NCBI GenBank assembly: GCA_002501695.1
Contig: DANZ01000080.1
Span: 2,957 to 10,114 of the forward strand
Reading direction: 5' to 3'
Origin: Methanolobus sp. UBA474
GTDB taxonomy: Archaea; Halobacteriota; Methanosarcinia; Methanosarcinales; Methanosarcinaceae
Length of the DNA: 7,158 bases
The notes under the pieces are model-generated. The model worked only from the letters and a program-made list of their open reading frames with translations, did not search any database and was not told the origin of the DNA. Position 1 is the stretch's first letter. Each line of letters opens with the position of its first letter. This document shows, piece after piece, positions 1 to 5,722 of the stretch. Both the position numbers and the translations under genes were made by a program.

Positions 1-435
1 ACTCACTCCGACTGGCTTGAGAAACTGGACCCTGCATCCAAATCCACTTTCTTCTATTGCGGCCCTGAGTCAGCAAAGCGCCCTGAAGTGGTGCGCTTTG
101 CCAGCCAGCTTGAGCGTTTCACGATACGCGGCTCCGCACTGATCAGGCCGGCCCCTACAAAGCTTGACAGCGGTTATGACAATGTGCTGGTCTTCAAGCC
201 TCCGTTTGGCGCCTACCCACAGGAACTTGCAGAGATATATCCTCTTAATGCCGAAGTGCCAAGGACCCCCGACCAGGAGTCCCTGGAGCAGGCCTATATC
301 AATACCATCAGGCTTGTTGAGCTCAATCCTGAAGTTGGGTTCACATACCTCCTGCAGGAAAGGTTCGGGCATCAGCTGGTGGAAAAGCTGGAAAGCCTGC
401 CTAATGTCCAGGTTATCATAGCCCACGATCGCTGA
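1..435 (+). CDS. tgtA: Archaeal tRNA-guanine(15) transglycosylase (7-cyano-7-deazaguanine tRNA-ribosyltransferase), C-terminal part, 5' end outside window
   Basis: The frame is open from base 1 and ends at TGA 433-435, so only the last 144 residues are present. In archaea this enzyme exchanges guanine-15 of tRNA for preQ0, the first tRNA-bound step of archaeosine synthesis. The fragment resembles the domain that follows the catalytic barrel. It begins with a SDWLEKLDP segment, then FFYCGPESAKRPEV, then a strand VLVFKPPFGAYPQEL, then AEIYPLNAEVP. The pattern of an aromatic-rich strand, a Glu-Ser-x-x-Arg-Pro-Glu-Val element and a PFG-x-x-P-x-EL-x-x-x-YPL element is what I recall from this family. 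The catalytic Asp residues and the zinc site would lie upstream of the window. No PUA RNA-binding domain follows before the stop, although many family members carry one. The related archaeosine synthase ArcS shares this domain and is the main alternative. Identification is from memory of the family, without alignment. Confidence 0.65.
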   Translation, partial: THSDWLEKLDPASKSTFFYCGPESAKRPEVVRFASQLERFTIRGSALIRPAPTKLDSGYDNVLVFKPPFGAYPQELAEIYPLNAEVPRTPDQESLEQAYINTIRLVELNPEVGFTYLLQERFGHQLVEKLESLPNVQVIIAHDR

Positions 436-443
436 TGAAGCCT

Positions 444-460
444 GGGTCTCCAAAAGACCC
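444..460 (+). terminator. Hairpin after the tgtA stop, possible terminator
   Basis: GGGTCT at 444-449 pairs perfectly with AGACCC at 455-460 around a 5-base loop, eight bases after the tgtA stop codon. The sequence downstream is A/T-rich but is not a clean T-run, so termination activity is uncertain. It also sits directly upstream of the next gene's TATA box, so it marks a transcription boundary in either case. Confidence 0.35.
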
Positions 461-466
461 TAATAC

Positions 467-478
467 TAATATATAATA
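467..478 (+). promoter_or_regulatory. TATA box for the prenyltransferase operon
   Basis: TAATATATAATA at 467-478 is a good archaeal TATA element within a 71-base gap between genes. An initiation site about 22-27 bases downstream of its centre would fall near 495-500, only about ten bases before the GTG start at 507. The transcript would then be nearly leaderless, and the AGGTGG at 488-493 would lie outside the mRNA. The start-site estimate is inference from usual archaeal spacing. Confidence 0.55.
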
Positions 479-506
479 CCGGAAATTAGGTGGTGTAACT
501 CCTCTG

Positions 507-1478
507 GTGATCAATGTGGTTTCAACTCCCGAATCAAAAAAAAGGAATCCCTATATCGAGCTGCTTCGCCCGGAGATAGCTGATATGGATTTTGCACTGC
601 CTGCAGCAAGTGCACTGCTGGCATCCTATCTTGCAACAGGTTCGCTGCCTTCCCTTCTACCATTTGTGATAGCGGTCATCGGAGGTTATGCAGCCATCAC
701 GAGCTCCTATGTATATAATGACTGCTGTGACATGGATATTGATAAGATCAACCTGCCAGACCGTCCTCTTGTATCGAACCGGCTCACCAGGGATAACGCC
801 CGTAAATATTCCCTGCTGCTGTTCCTGATAGCAGGCACAGCGGCCCTGTATCTTAACCCTGAGTCCTTTGCGGTGCTTGTTATTGCCGTCGTGACCATCA
901 GCATATACTCGGCCATAGCTAAAAGGGCCACTTTTCTGAGCTTCGTGCCTGTAGGCATAGCCTATGGTCTTGTTCCTGTCGGTATCTGGCTCGCCTTTGA
1001 TCCTGCCGGTATCCTCACACAGCCTGACAGCAGCCCCATACTTCCCCTTCCCGCCATTTTTCTGGGACTGATGATGTGCTTTACAGATTGGGGTTTTACA
1101 CTTTCGGGAGTAGCCCGGGACGTTATCGGCGATCGTGCAAGGGGAGCTCCCACCTTCCCTGTCACTTTCGGAGTGCCTGCAACAGCAAAATTCGTGACAT
1201 TCATGTGGGTGGTGGGTGTGATAGCATCCCTTGCTATAGGCTGGACTGCCGGGCTTGGTCCCGTATATCTGGGAGGTGCTCTTCTTGCAGGCGGCTGGAT
1301 GCTTTCCCAGTCATTTGATTTTATAAGGGAGCCGACCCCTGAGAGAGGAGGCAGGCTGTTCCTGCAGGGTTCAAGGTACAGGGGGATCATGTTTGGCTCC
1401 CTTATATTGGATATAGTGCTTTCCATTCTCCTGTCCGGATATGAGGGGATACTGGGTCAGGCCATAGGGGTGTTCTAA
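507..1478 (+). CDS. UbiA-family membrane prenyltransferase
   Basis: This 323-residue polytopic membrane protein should transfer a polyprenyl group from its diphosphate to an aromatic or polar acceptor at the cytoplasmic membrane. Both Asp-rich Mg-diphosphate motifs are intact. The first is N71-D72-x-x-D75-x-x-x-D79, followed by PDRPL at 84-88. The second is D205-V-I-G-D209, followed by the usual TFPV-x-x-G at 216-222. RPEI at 21-24 matches the family's N-terminal Arg-Pro element. About eight to nine hydrophobic segments are visible. YSAIAKR at 134-140 corresponds to the family's tyrosine/lysine-arginine element, but the Asn that often follows is absent. The GTG start at 507 is poorly supported by a ribosome site. 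A GTG at 516 is possible but would leave only a 3-base gap after GGTGATC. The gene heads an operon with a prenyl-reductase-like and a radical SAM gene. The archaeal lipid enzyme DGGGP synthase belongs to the same superfamily, but the neighbours point to a prenylated redox cofactor, perhaps methanophenazine. The substrate is unproven. Confidence 0.85.
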   Translation: MINVVSTPESKKRNPYIELLRPEIADMDFALPAASALLASYLATGSLPSLLPFVIAVIGGYAAITSSYVYNDCCDMDIDKINLPDRPLVSNRLTRDNARKYSLLLFLIAGTAALYLNPESFAVLVIAVVTISIYSAIAKRATFLSFVPVGIAYGLVPVGIWLAFDPAGILTQPDSSPILPLPAIFLGLMMCFTDWGFTLSGVARDVIGDRARGAPTFPVTFGVPATAKFVTFMWVVGVIASLAIGWTAGLGPVYLGGALLAGGWMLSQSFDFIREPTPERGGRLFLQGSRYRGIMFGSLILDIVLSILLSGYEGILGQAIGVF

Positions 1479-2635
1479 TGGATGCGGATGTTATAGTAAT
1501 AGGTTCTTCGCCTGCCGGTATGATGGCAGCCCGGAATGCAGCCCTAAAGGGCATAAGTGTTATCCTGCTGGACAGGAAAGAAGCCATAGGTACTCCTGCA
1601 CATCCTGCCAACACCTTTTTCAAAGGCATGTTCGACAGGACCGGAGAAGCAGTGGACCAGAGTTATGTCATCAAGACTCTCAAAGGCGCCCACATCATAG
1701 CTCCATCGGGCAGAGAGGCCATATTCGAGGCTGAATCATACTTCCTTGACCGAAAGAAGTTCGATGAGTTCTATGCCAGGCAGGTAACGGGTGCCGGGGC
1801 GGAGATCCGTATGGGTGTCGAGGTGCATAATGTCCTCAGGACCGGGGACCACTTTACCCTGAGCACTTCCCGGGGCAAACTGGAATGCAGGCTTGTCATC
1901 ATTTCCGATGGCATCAACTCAAAGATAGCTGCCCTGCTGGGCCTCAGGTCCCTGAAGTATCCGGAGGACATTGCCTGGGCCATGGAGGCGGAAGTTGAAG
2001 CCAAGGGTATAGGTGAGCCTGACATGTTCGAGTACTACGTAGGCAACCATGCACCCGGCTGGAAATCCACATATTCGCCATGCGGGGGTGATCGTGCAAC
2101 CCTTGGGGTGTACGTGCGCAGGCACGGCAGGGATGTCTCGGACTTTTTTGATGCATGGGTTGCAAGGTTCAAAGCTGTCAAGGGTATAGAAGACCTCCGG
2201 ATAATCAGCACTTCAGTCGGAGGCGACCCTATAGCAGCCATACCCGGCGATATTGTCGCAAACGGCATCATGCTCACAGGCGGTGCTGCAGGACAGTCGG
2301 GAATAGGTTATGGCATGCATGCCGGGCAGATGTGCGGTGACGTTGCCGCAGATGCCATTGCAAACGGCGATATCTCCGGGAATGCGCTTTCCGAGTACAG
2401 GAGACGATGGAACGATGCTTACAGGACAGAATACTATCTTGGAAGGTTTGCTCTTGAGACACTCAGGAAAATGAGCGATAACGAGATAAACGAGATGATG
2501 AAGGTCTTCGAGGGCGAGGATCTGAAAGTGCTGGGAGGCACACCCTTCAGTCAGGCAGTGCAGGTATCCCGGATGATCCTGAGGAAAAACCCGTCGGCTC
2601 TGATCTCATATCGCGCGATTCTGCGTAACAAGTAA
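1478..2635 (+). CDS. Geranylgeranyl-reductase-like FAD-dependent oxidoreductase
   Basis: This 385-residue flavoprotein is related to archaeal geranylgeranyl reductases, which saturate isoprenoid double bonds. The N-terminal Rossmann fold has V-I-G-S-S-P-A-G at residues 7-14 and the strand end LLDRK at 30-34. YFLDRKKFDEF at 88-98 and SDGINSKIA at 143-151 match the family's substrate-side and second FAD elements. The usual GD motif is altered: residues 267-283 read TGGAAGQSGIGYGMHAG, with Gly where Asp is expected and no Pro before the glycine-rich turn. The family's Cys near residue 45 is also missing (GTPAHPANTF). FAD binding is therefore likely, but substrate handling probably differs from lipid-saturating enzymes. 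ATG 1478 overlaps the prenyltransferase stop (TAATG), with AGGGGTG just upstream, so translation is coupled. A role reducing one unit of a prenyl side chain fits the context. Oxidation or hydroxylation of a ring by a related flavoprotein fold is the alternative. Confidence 0.8.
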   Translation: MDADVIVIGSSPAGMMAARNAALKGISVILLDRKEAIGTPAHPANTFFKGMFDRTGEAVDQSYVIKTLKGAHIIAPSGREAIFEAESYFLDRKKFDEFYARQVTGAGAEIRMGVEVHNVLRTGDHFTLSTSRGKLECRLVIISDGINSKIAALLGLRSLKYPEDIAWAMEAEVEAKGIGEPDMFEYYVGNHAPGWKSTYSPCGGDRATLGVYVRRHGRDVSDFFDAWVARFKAVKGIEDLRIISTSVGGDPIAAIPGDIVANGIMLTGGAAGQSGIGYGMHAGQMCGDVAADAIANGDISGNALSEYRRRWNDAYRTEYYLGRFALETLRKMSDNEINEMMKVFEGEDLKVLGGTPFSQAVQVSRMILRKNPSALISYRAILRNK

Positions 2636-2638
2636 TAT

Positions 2639-3796
2639 ATGGGTACGAATATGCAGAAGAAATATTTCTTTTACAGGAACCCGCTTTTTAAGGTGTATGC
2701 ACGGGTCGAGGATAACAAAGTGCGCATGAGCACATCCGGCCTGGCCTCTTCAATAGCTGGTGGCTTCGTATCTGACATGATGGAGATATTTGAGGGAACA
2801 AAGCCTTCAAAGGTGGAGAATGACCGGCTCATTTACTCCACATGGATGCCTCCCATTCCCAGTAAAGCTTTTGACAGGCTTGTATCAAGCCAGATGAGTG
2901 CCATGCGGGGCAGGTTCATTCCCGAACAGCTTACAATATCCATTACTGAGGACTGCCCAAACAAATGCCTGCACTGCGCCCTTCCGGATACCAGGAACAA
3001 GGCCAGGCTGTCCCCTGATGTTGTCAGGTCTGTCATCGACCAGGCGCAGGAACTCGGGACAACATTGATCATCTTTGACGGAGGGGAACCTCTTACCTAT
3101 AACGGGCTGGAAGAGCTCATCAGTTACGTGGACCAGACAAAAGCTATCTCGGGGCTTTTCACATCCGGCGTGGGCCTTACAAAAGAGCGTGCATCAAGCC
3201 TTAAGAATGCAGGGCTCTACATGCTCAGCGTCAGCCTTGACAGCTCCACAGAGGCAGGTCACGATCTCATGAGGGGGCGCCCCGGTGTTTTCAGGGAAGC
3301 GATGTCTGCCATCCGCAACGGACTGGGTGCAGGCCTGCTTGTGAACATGTACGTTGTGCTATCCCCGCGTAATATCTCTGAACTTGATGACTTCTATTCC
3401 CTTGCGAAGGAGATGGGTGTTCATGAGCTGTCTTTCTTTGAGATAGTGCCCACAGGCCGCTGGCTGGAGCACGGGGATGAAGTGCTGTCAGCGGATGATC
3501 ACCGCAAGTTCGGCGAGTTTGTATCGAAGGTAGCATCTATGGAAGGGCCCCGGGTCTTCCCGATACCGCACATGGTAAAGAGGTTTGGCTGCTTTGCCGG
3601 GAGGAAATGGCTGCACATAACCCCTGAAGGCGACATCCTTCCCTGTGCATGCATGCCCTTGCCGTATGGTAACGTGCACAATGAGTCCCTTGGGTCTGTC
3701 TGGAAGAGGTTGTACAAGGACCCTGTTTTCACAGCAGGCCCCTGCCTGATGCGGGATAGTTGTTTCAGGCAGTCCCGGCTGGGGCTGGAAAAATAA
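2639..3796 (+). CDS. Radical SAM protein with SPASM/twitch-like C-terminal domain
   Basis: The core binds a 4Fe-4S cluster and S-adenosylmethionine: C106-x3-C110-x2-C113 is the canonical site, and DGGEP at 147-151 is the SAM-binding element. The C-terminal part has C318 (GCFAG), C336 and C338 (LPCACMP), a following GNVHNESLGSVW stretch, then C369 and C375. This layout is typical of auxiliary-cluster (twitch/SPASM) members such as those in heme, cofactor or peptide maturation. About 100 residues precede the core, which is longer than in minimal members. They begin with aromatic-rich KYFFYRNPLFKVY and show no membrane segment. The ATG at 2639 lies 3 bases after the previous stop and has no clear ribosome site. 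A second in-frame ATG at 2651 has GGGT six bases upstream and may be the true start. Tandem TAATAA stops end the gene. The operon position suggests it modifies the same prenylated compound as its neighbours. The reaction is unknown. Confidence 0.85.
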   Translation: MGTNMQKKYFFYRNPLFKVYARVEDNKVRMSTSGLASSIAGGFVSDMMEIFEGTKPSKVENDRLIYSTWMPPIPSKAFDRLVSSQMSAMRGRFIPEQLTISITEDCPNKCLHCALPDTRNKARLSPDVVRSVIDQAQELGTTLIIFDGGEPLTYNGLEELISYVDQTKAISGLFTSGVGLTKERASSLKNAGLYMLSVSLDSSTEAGHDLMRGRPGVFREAMSAIRNGLGAGLLVNMYVVLSPRNISELDDFYSLAKEMGVHELSFFEIVPTGRWLEHGDEVLSADDHRKFGEFVSKVASMEGPRVFPIPHMVKRFGCFAGRKWLHITPEGDILPCACMPLPYGNVHNESLGSVWKRLYKDPVFTAGPCLMRDSCFRQSRLGLEK

Positions 3797-3859
3797 TAAC
3801 TTTTGTATTAAAGCTCTGCATTAAGGCTCATCAAGCTCTTCGAGTCTGCTTCCTTTTGA

Positions 3860-3902
3860 TCGAAAAATAAAAAGCAATGATCAGGGTGATGGTATCACCC
3901 TG
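3860..3902 (-). terminator. Terminator of the serB/coiled-coil transcript
   Basis: CAGGGTGAT at 3882-3890 and ATCACCCTG at 3894-3902 form a perfect 9-base-pair stem with a 3-base loop. Read on the minus strand it lies 16 bases past the coiled-coil gene's stop. It is followed by TCATTGCTTTTTATTTTTCG, two T5 runs within 20 bases. On the plus strand no T-tract follows, so it serves mainly the minus-strand genes. Confidence 0.8.
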
Positions 3903-3918
3903 TATGATGCGCCTGAGC

Positions 3919-4779
3919 TTACTTGAGAAGTCCTGATCTCTGGAGAGCCATGAGATTCTCGGTTGTAAGTTTGCCACCGGACTTGAATTTATCGAAAATG
4001 TCCTCTGCATCCTTACGAGCATCTGCCTTGGCAGCCTCTTTCTTCTCATCGACATCGCCTTTCTTCATCTTGCGGAATTCTTTGTCGATGTCACGTATCT
4101 CTTTCTGAGCAGCAATGAAGAGTTTGTGTTGCTCGTCTGCGCTTTCCTGGAACTTTACAAAGTCTTTGTGAGCAGCATCGGACTCAGCACGGATCTTGTC
4201 GGCCTCTTTGAAAGTGGTTATCATCTTGTCGTGATATTCCTGTGCTTTCTGGGCAAATTCGGAAAGTACCTTGTGGTGCTCTGAAGCCTGGTCCCTGATC
4301 TCCTGGGCTTCGGTTAAAAGCTGCTTTAGCTCCTCGTTACCTTCAAGCTGGCCTTTCTTTGCAACGTACAGCTTCTGAAGCTCGGTGATCTTATTGACAA
4401 GTTCTCTCTCTTTGCTTGTAGTGAGAACCTCGGTCTGCTGGGCAAACTCGAGCCTGTCGATTTCCTTGCGGATATCCTTGATAGAAGGACCGCTGAGGTT
4501 GTTGTCATTGCGTATCTGGTCTATCTTCGCAAAGATATCGTTAGCCTTTGCATTGACCTCGTCGCGGATGACCTTATATTCTTTTACCTTCTCATTGTTC
4601 TCATCACGAAGCTTCTTGAATTCCTGGGCCTCATTGATAAGGTCCTTGGTCTTTTTGTTCAGCTCGTTCCTCTTTGCGGCTAATGAGCTTGCTTCGGAGT
4701 TGAGTTCGTTTCTCTTTGTCTTGTATTCGTCGGACTGCTTTTTAAGTTCAGTCTTTTTATCGTTCAGTTCCTTGAACAT
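3919..4779 (-). CDS. Archaeal coiled-coil protein, COG1340 type
   Basis: This charged, almost wholly helical protein of 286 residues has unknown molecular function. Residues about 3-92 form one long coiled coil with R-[ND]-E-x-N elements at 23, 37, 58 and 72, spacings of 14, 21 and 14 that keep heptad register. A short break with Gly-Pro (NLSGPS, 94-99) leads to a conserved-looking LEFAQQTEVLTT stretch (110-121), a second helical array, and a C-terminal tail GGKLTTENLMALQRSGLL. These features match my memory of the COG1340 family. The frame is open up to ATG 4827, but I chose ATG 4779 because GGGAGGATC lies 8 bases before it, while ATG 4827 and ATG 4818 have no ribosome site. The family also begins near here. 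The gene follows serB on the same strand with a 69-base gap and no obvious promoter, so co-transcription is likely. No signal peptide, membrane segment or Cys is visible. Confidence 0.8.
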   Translation of the reverse strand: MFKELNDKKTELKKQSDEYKTKRNELNSEASSLAAKRNELNKKTKDLINEAQEFKKLRDENNEKVKEYKVIRDEVNAKANDIFAKIDQIRNDNNLSGPSIKDIRKEIDRLEFAQQTEVLTTSKERELVNKITELQKLYVAKKGQLEGNEELKQLLTEAQEIRDQASEHHKVLSEFAQKAQEYHDKMITTFKEADKIRAESDAAHKDFVKFQESADEQHKLFIAAQKEIRDIDKEFRKMKKGDVDEKKEAAKADARKDAEDIFDKFKSGGKLTTENLMALQRSGLLK

Positions 4780-4787
4780 ATCTAGTT

Positions 4788-4796
4788 GATCCTCCC
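4788..4796 (-). promoter_or_regulatory. Strong ribosome binding site fixing the coiled-coil start
   Basis: The minus strand reads GGGAGGATC, a near-complete match to the archaeal anti-Shine-Dalgarno complement GGAGGTGATC, eight bases before ATG 4779. It decides in favour of the downstream start over the two earlier in-frame ATGs. Confidence 0.75.
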
Positions 4797-4799
4797 TAT

Positions 4800-4837
4800 C
4801 CAGCAAAAAAGCTGGCATTTCATGCATTCATAATGCA
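4800..4837 (-). other. Two small hairpins in the serB/coiled-coil intercistronic leader
   Basis: Reading the minus strand, TGCATT-ATG-AATGCA (4837-4823) is a perfect 6-base-pair inverted repeat. It is followed by CCAGC-TTTTTT-GCTGG (4815-4800), a 5-base-pair stem with a T6 loop, ending just before the ribosome site. The T6 run following the first hairpin could act as a partial terminator or processing point that sets the ratio of the two products. The pairings are visible; the function is inference. Confidence 0.4.
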
Positions 4838-4848
4838 CGATTCTGGCT

Positions 4849-5514
4849 TTACACATCCAGTGCTTCTATAACTGGAATTACTGCCTCGAGATCCTTCTTG
4901 GTAACTACAACATCTGCATATTCATGCAGTATTGGCTTGGCATTGAATGCAATGGCATACCCGGCCCTTTTAAAGATACAGATATCATTTGCCCCGTCGC
5001 CTATAACAATACACTCTTCAGGCTCTATTCCATATGCACGGGAGATCTCTTCCAGGACAAGTTCTTTTGTTCCATGTCCTGTAAGAGGCCCCGTAACCTC
5101 TCCTGTAAAGTGGCCGTTGTCAATTACAAGTTCGTTCGAGACCACATGGTCCATACCCAGCGCATTGCCGATCCTTTCAGTGGCAATGGTAAATCCGCCG
5201 GATATCATTGCGGTCTTATAACCCCGGGATTTGAAGAATTTGACCAGCTCATGTGCTCCGGGCATAAAAGGCATCCTGTCCAGAGCCTCCTGCGCCTTCT
5301 TCACGGAGAGCCCCTCAAGAAGCTTTACTCTCTCATTCAGGGCCTGTGAATACTCGAGTTTTCCATTCATGGCCATTTCAGTAATAATGGCCACTTTGTG
5401 TCCAACCCCAGCTACTGATGCAAGTTCATCAATGGTCTCAGCATCTATAAGAGTGCTATCCATATCAAAAACTACTAGCTTAACGCCTTTCTGAGAATTG
5501 TCAGCATCACTCAC
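4849..5514 (-). CDS. serB: Phosphoserine phosphatase
   Basis: This HAD-superfamily hydrolase dephosphorylates O-phosphoserine in the last step of serine biosynthesis. It is a 221-residue cytoplasmic protein, close to the length of the Methanocaldococcus jannaschii enzyme. All catalytic motifs are present: F16-D17-M-D19-S-T with nucleophile D17 and general acid/base D19, S105-G-G, K150, and G172-D173-G-A-N-D177 for Mg2+. E26 and R62, which correspond to substrate-binding residues of the M. jannaschii enzyme, are also there at a constant six-residue offset. The cap domain lies between about residues 25 and 85. The start is GTG 5514, with AGGTTTGATC just upstream resembling a ribosome site. The ATG seven bases downstream is out of frame. 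There is no N-terminal ACT domain, as expected for the short archaeal form. It is transcribed divergently from mtd and probably together with the coiled-coil gene. Confidence 0.95.
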   Translation of the reverse strand: MSDADNSQKGVKLVVFDMDSTLIDAETIDELASVAGVGHKVAIITEMAMNGKLEYSQALNERVKLLEGLSVKKAQEALDRMPFMPGAHELVKFFKSRGYKTAMISGGFTIATERIGNALGMDHVVSNELVIDNGHFTGEVTGPLTGHGTKELVLEEISRAYGIEPEECIVIGDGANDICIFKRAGYAIAFNAKPILHEYADVVVTKKDLEAVIPVIEALDV

Positions 5515-5542
5515 ACGATCAAACCTAAATTTTTAATCCCGT

Positions 5543-5579
5543 TGTGAAACAGTATATACGTGCCGAGATTTATGTGAAA
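5543..5579. repeat. TGTGAAA direct repeat flanking the serB TATA box
   Basis: TGTGAAA occurs at 5543-5549 and again at 5573-5579, exactly 30 bases apart, which is close to three helical turns. The serB TATA box lies between the copies. It could be a pair of regulator half-sites, but a 7-base repeat in A/T-rich DNA can also arise by chance. Confidence 0.3.
5550..5560 (-). promoter_or_regulatory. TATA box for serB
   Basis: The palindrome GTATATAC at 5552-5559 reads as a TATA element on the minus strand, about 38 bases before the serB GTG. Usual archaeal spacing puts the initiation site near 5530, giving a leader of roughly 16 bases that retains the AGGTTTGATC ribosome site. Confidence 0.6.
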
Positions 5580-5593
5580 TACGCTACATTACT

Positions 5594-5621
5594 TTTAAGG
5601 TTTTCGGGCATCTGCCTTAAA
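5594..5621. repeat. Inverted repeat in the serB/mtd control region
   Basis: TTTAAGG at 5594-5600 is mirrored by CCTTAAA at 5615-5621 with a 14-base spacer. Corresponding bases of the arms are about two helical turns apart. It sits upstream of both TATA boxes, a position suited to a transcription factor site, though no regulator is known here. An RNA role is unlikely because it lies outside both predicted transcripts. Confidence 0.35.
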
Positions 5622-5674
5622 TCTGTCTGTGACTACCCGCTCATATCCGTGTAAATTTAGCCTCCTGTCCTATT

Positions 5675-5717
5675 CCAAAAGTAATATATGCTACTCTGCC
5701 TATTGCAATACGGTGAT
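5675..5717 (+). promoter_or_regulatory. mtd promoter (BRE/TATA) and ribosome binding site
   Basis: CCAAAAG at 5675-5681 is a purine-rich BRE-like element that abuts TAATATATG at 5682-5690, a good TATA box. Initiation about 25 bases downstream would fall near 5706-5711. GGTGAT at 5712-5717 lies five bases before the mtd ATG and matches the archaeal anti-Shine-Dalgarno. The leader would thus be very short, starting almost at the ribosome site. The rest of the 208-base gap holds the serB promoter and the repeats listed separately. Confidence 0.65.
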
Positions 5718-5722
5718 TTTCT

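Noticed and set aside
962..1426. 154-residue minus-strand open frame.
   Set aside because: It lies wholly inside the well-supported prenyltransferase gene, shows no recognisable motifs and is rich in Pro, Ser and Arg as expected for an antisense shadow.
507..1478. Assignment of the UbiA protein as the lipid enzyme DGGGP synthase.
   Set aside because: Possible but not favoured: the operon partners and the divergent reductase do not look like core lipid genes, and an altered element after the second membrane region is seen. Left as a family-level call.
2639..3796. Radical SAM gene as the archaeosine enzyme RaSEA, given the upstream tgtA-like gene.
   Set aside because: It is separated from tgtA by a promoter and two genes, and has a twitch/SPASM-like C-terminus and a CX3CX2C site, not the Elp3-like layout I associate with RaSEA.
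3807..3840. Three imperfect ATTAAAGCTC-like units after the radical SAM gene (3807, 3820, 3830).
   Set aside because: Unequal spacing (13 and 10 bases), short units and A/T-rich intergenic context make chance likely; no function could be supported.
4385..4789. Long plus-strand open frame rich in Leu, Ser and Phe that looks like a membrane protein.
   Set aside because: It is the complement of the Lys/Glu/Asp codons of the coiled-coil gene; that composition creates a false hydrophobic frame. It has no ribosome site or family resemblance.
5515..5722. Possible small RNA or tRNA in the largest gap between genes.
   Set aside because: No cloverleaf, CCA-like end, T-loop or stable multi-stem structure was seen; the gap is explained by two divergent promoters and short repeats.
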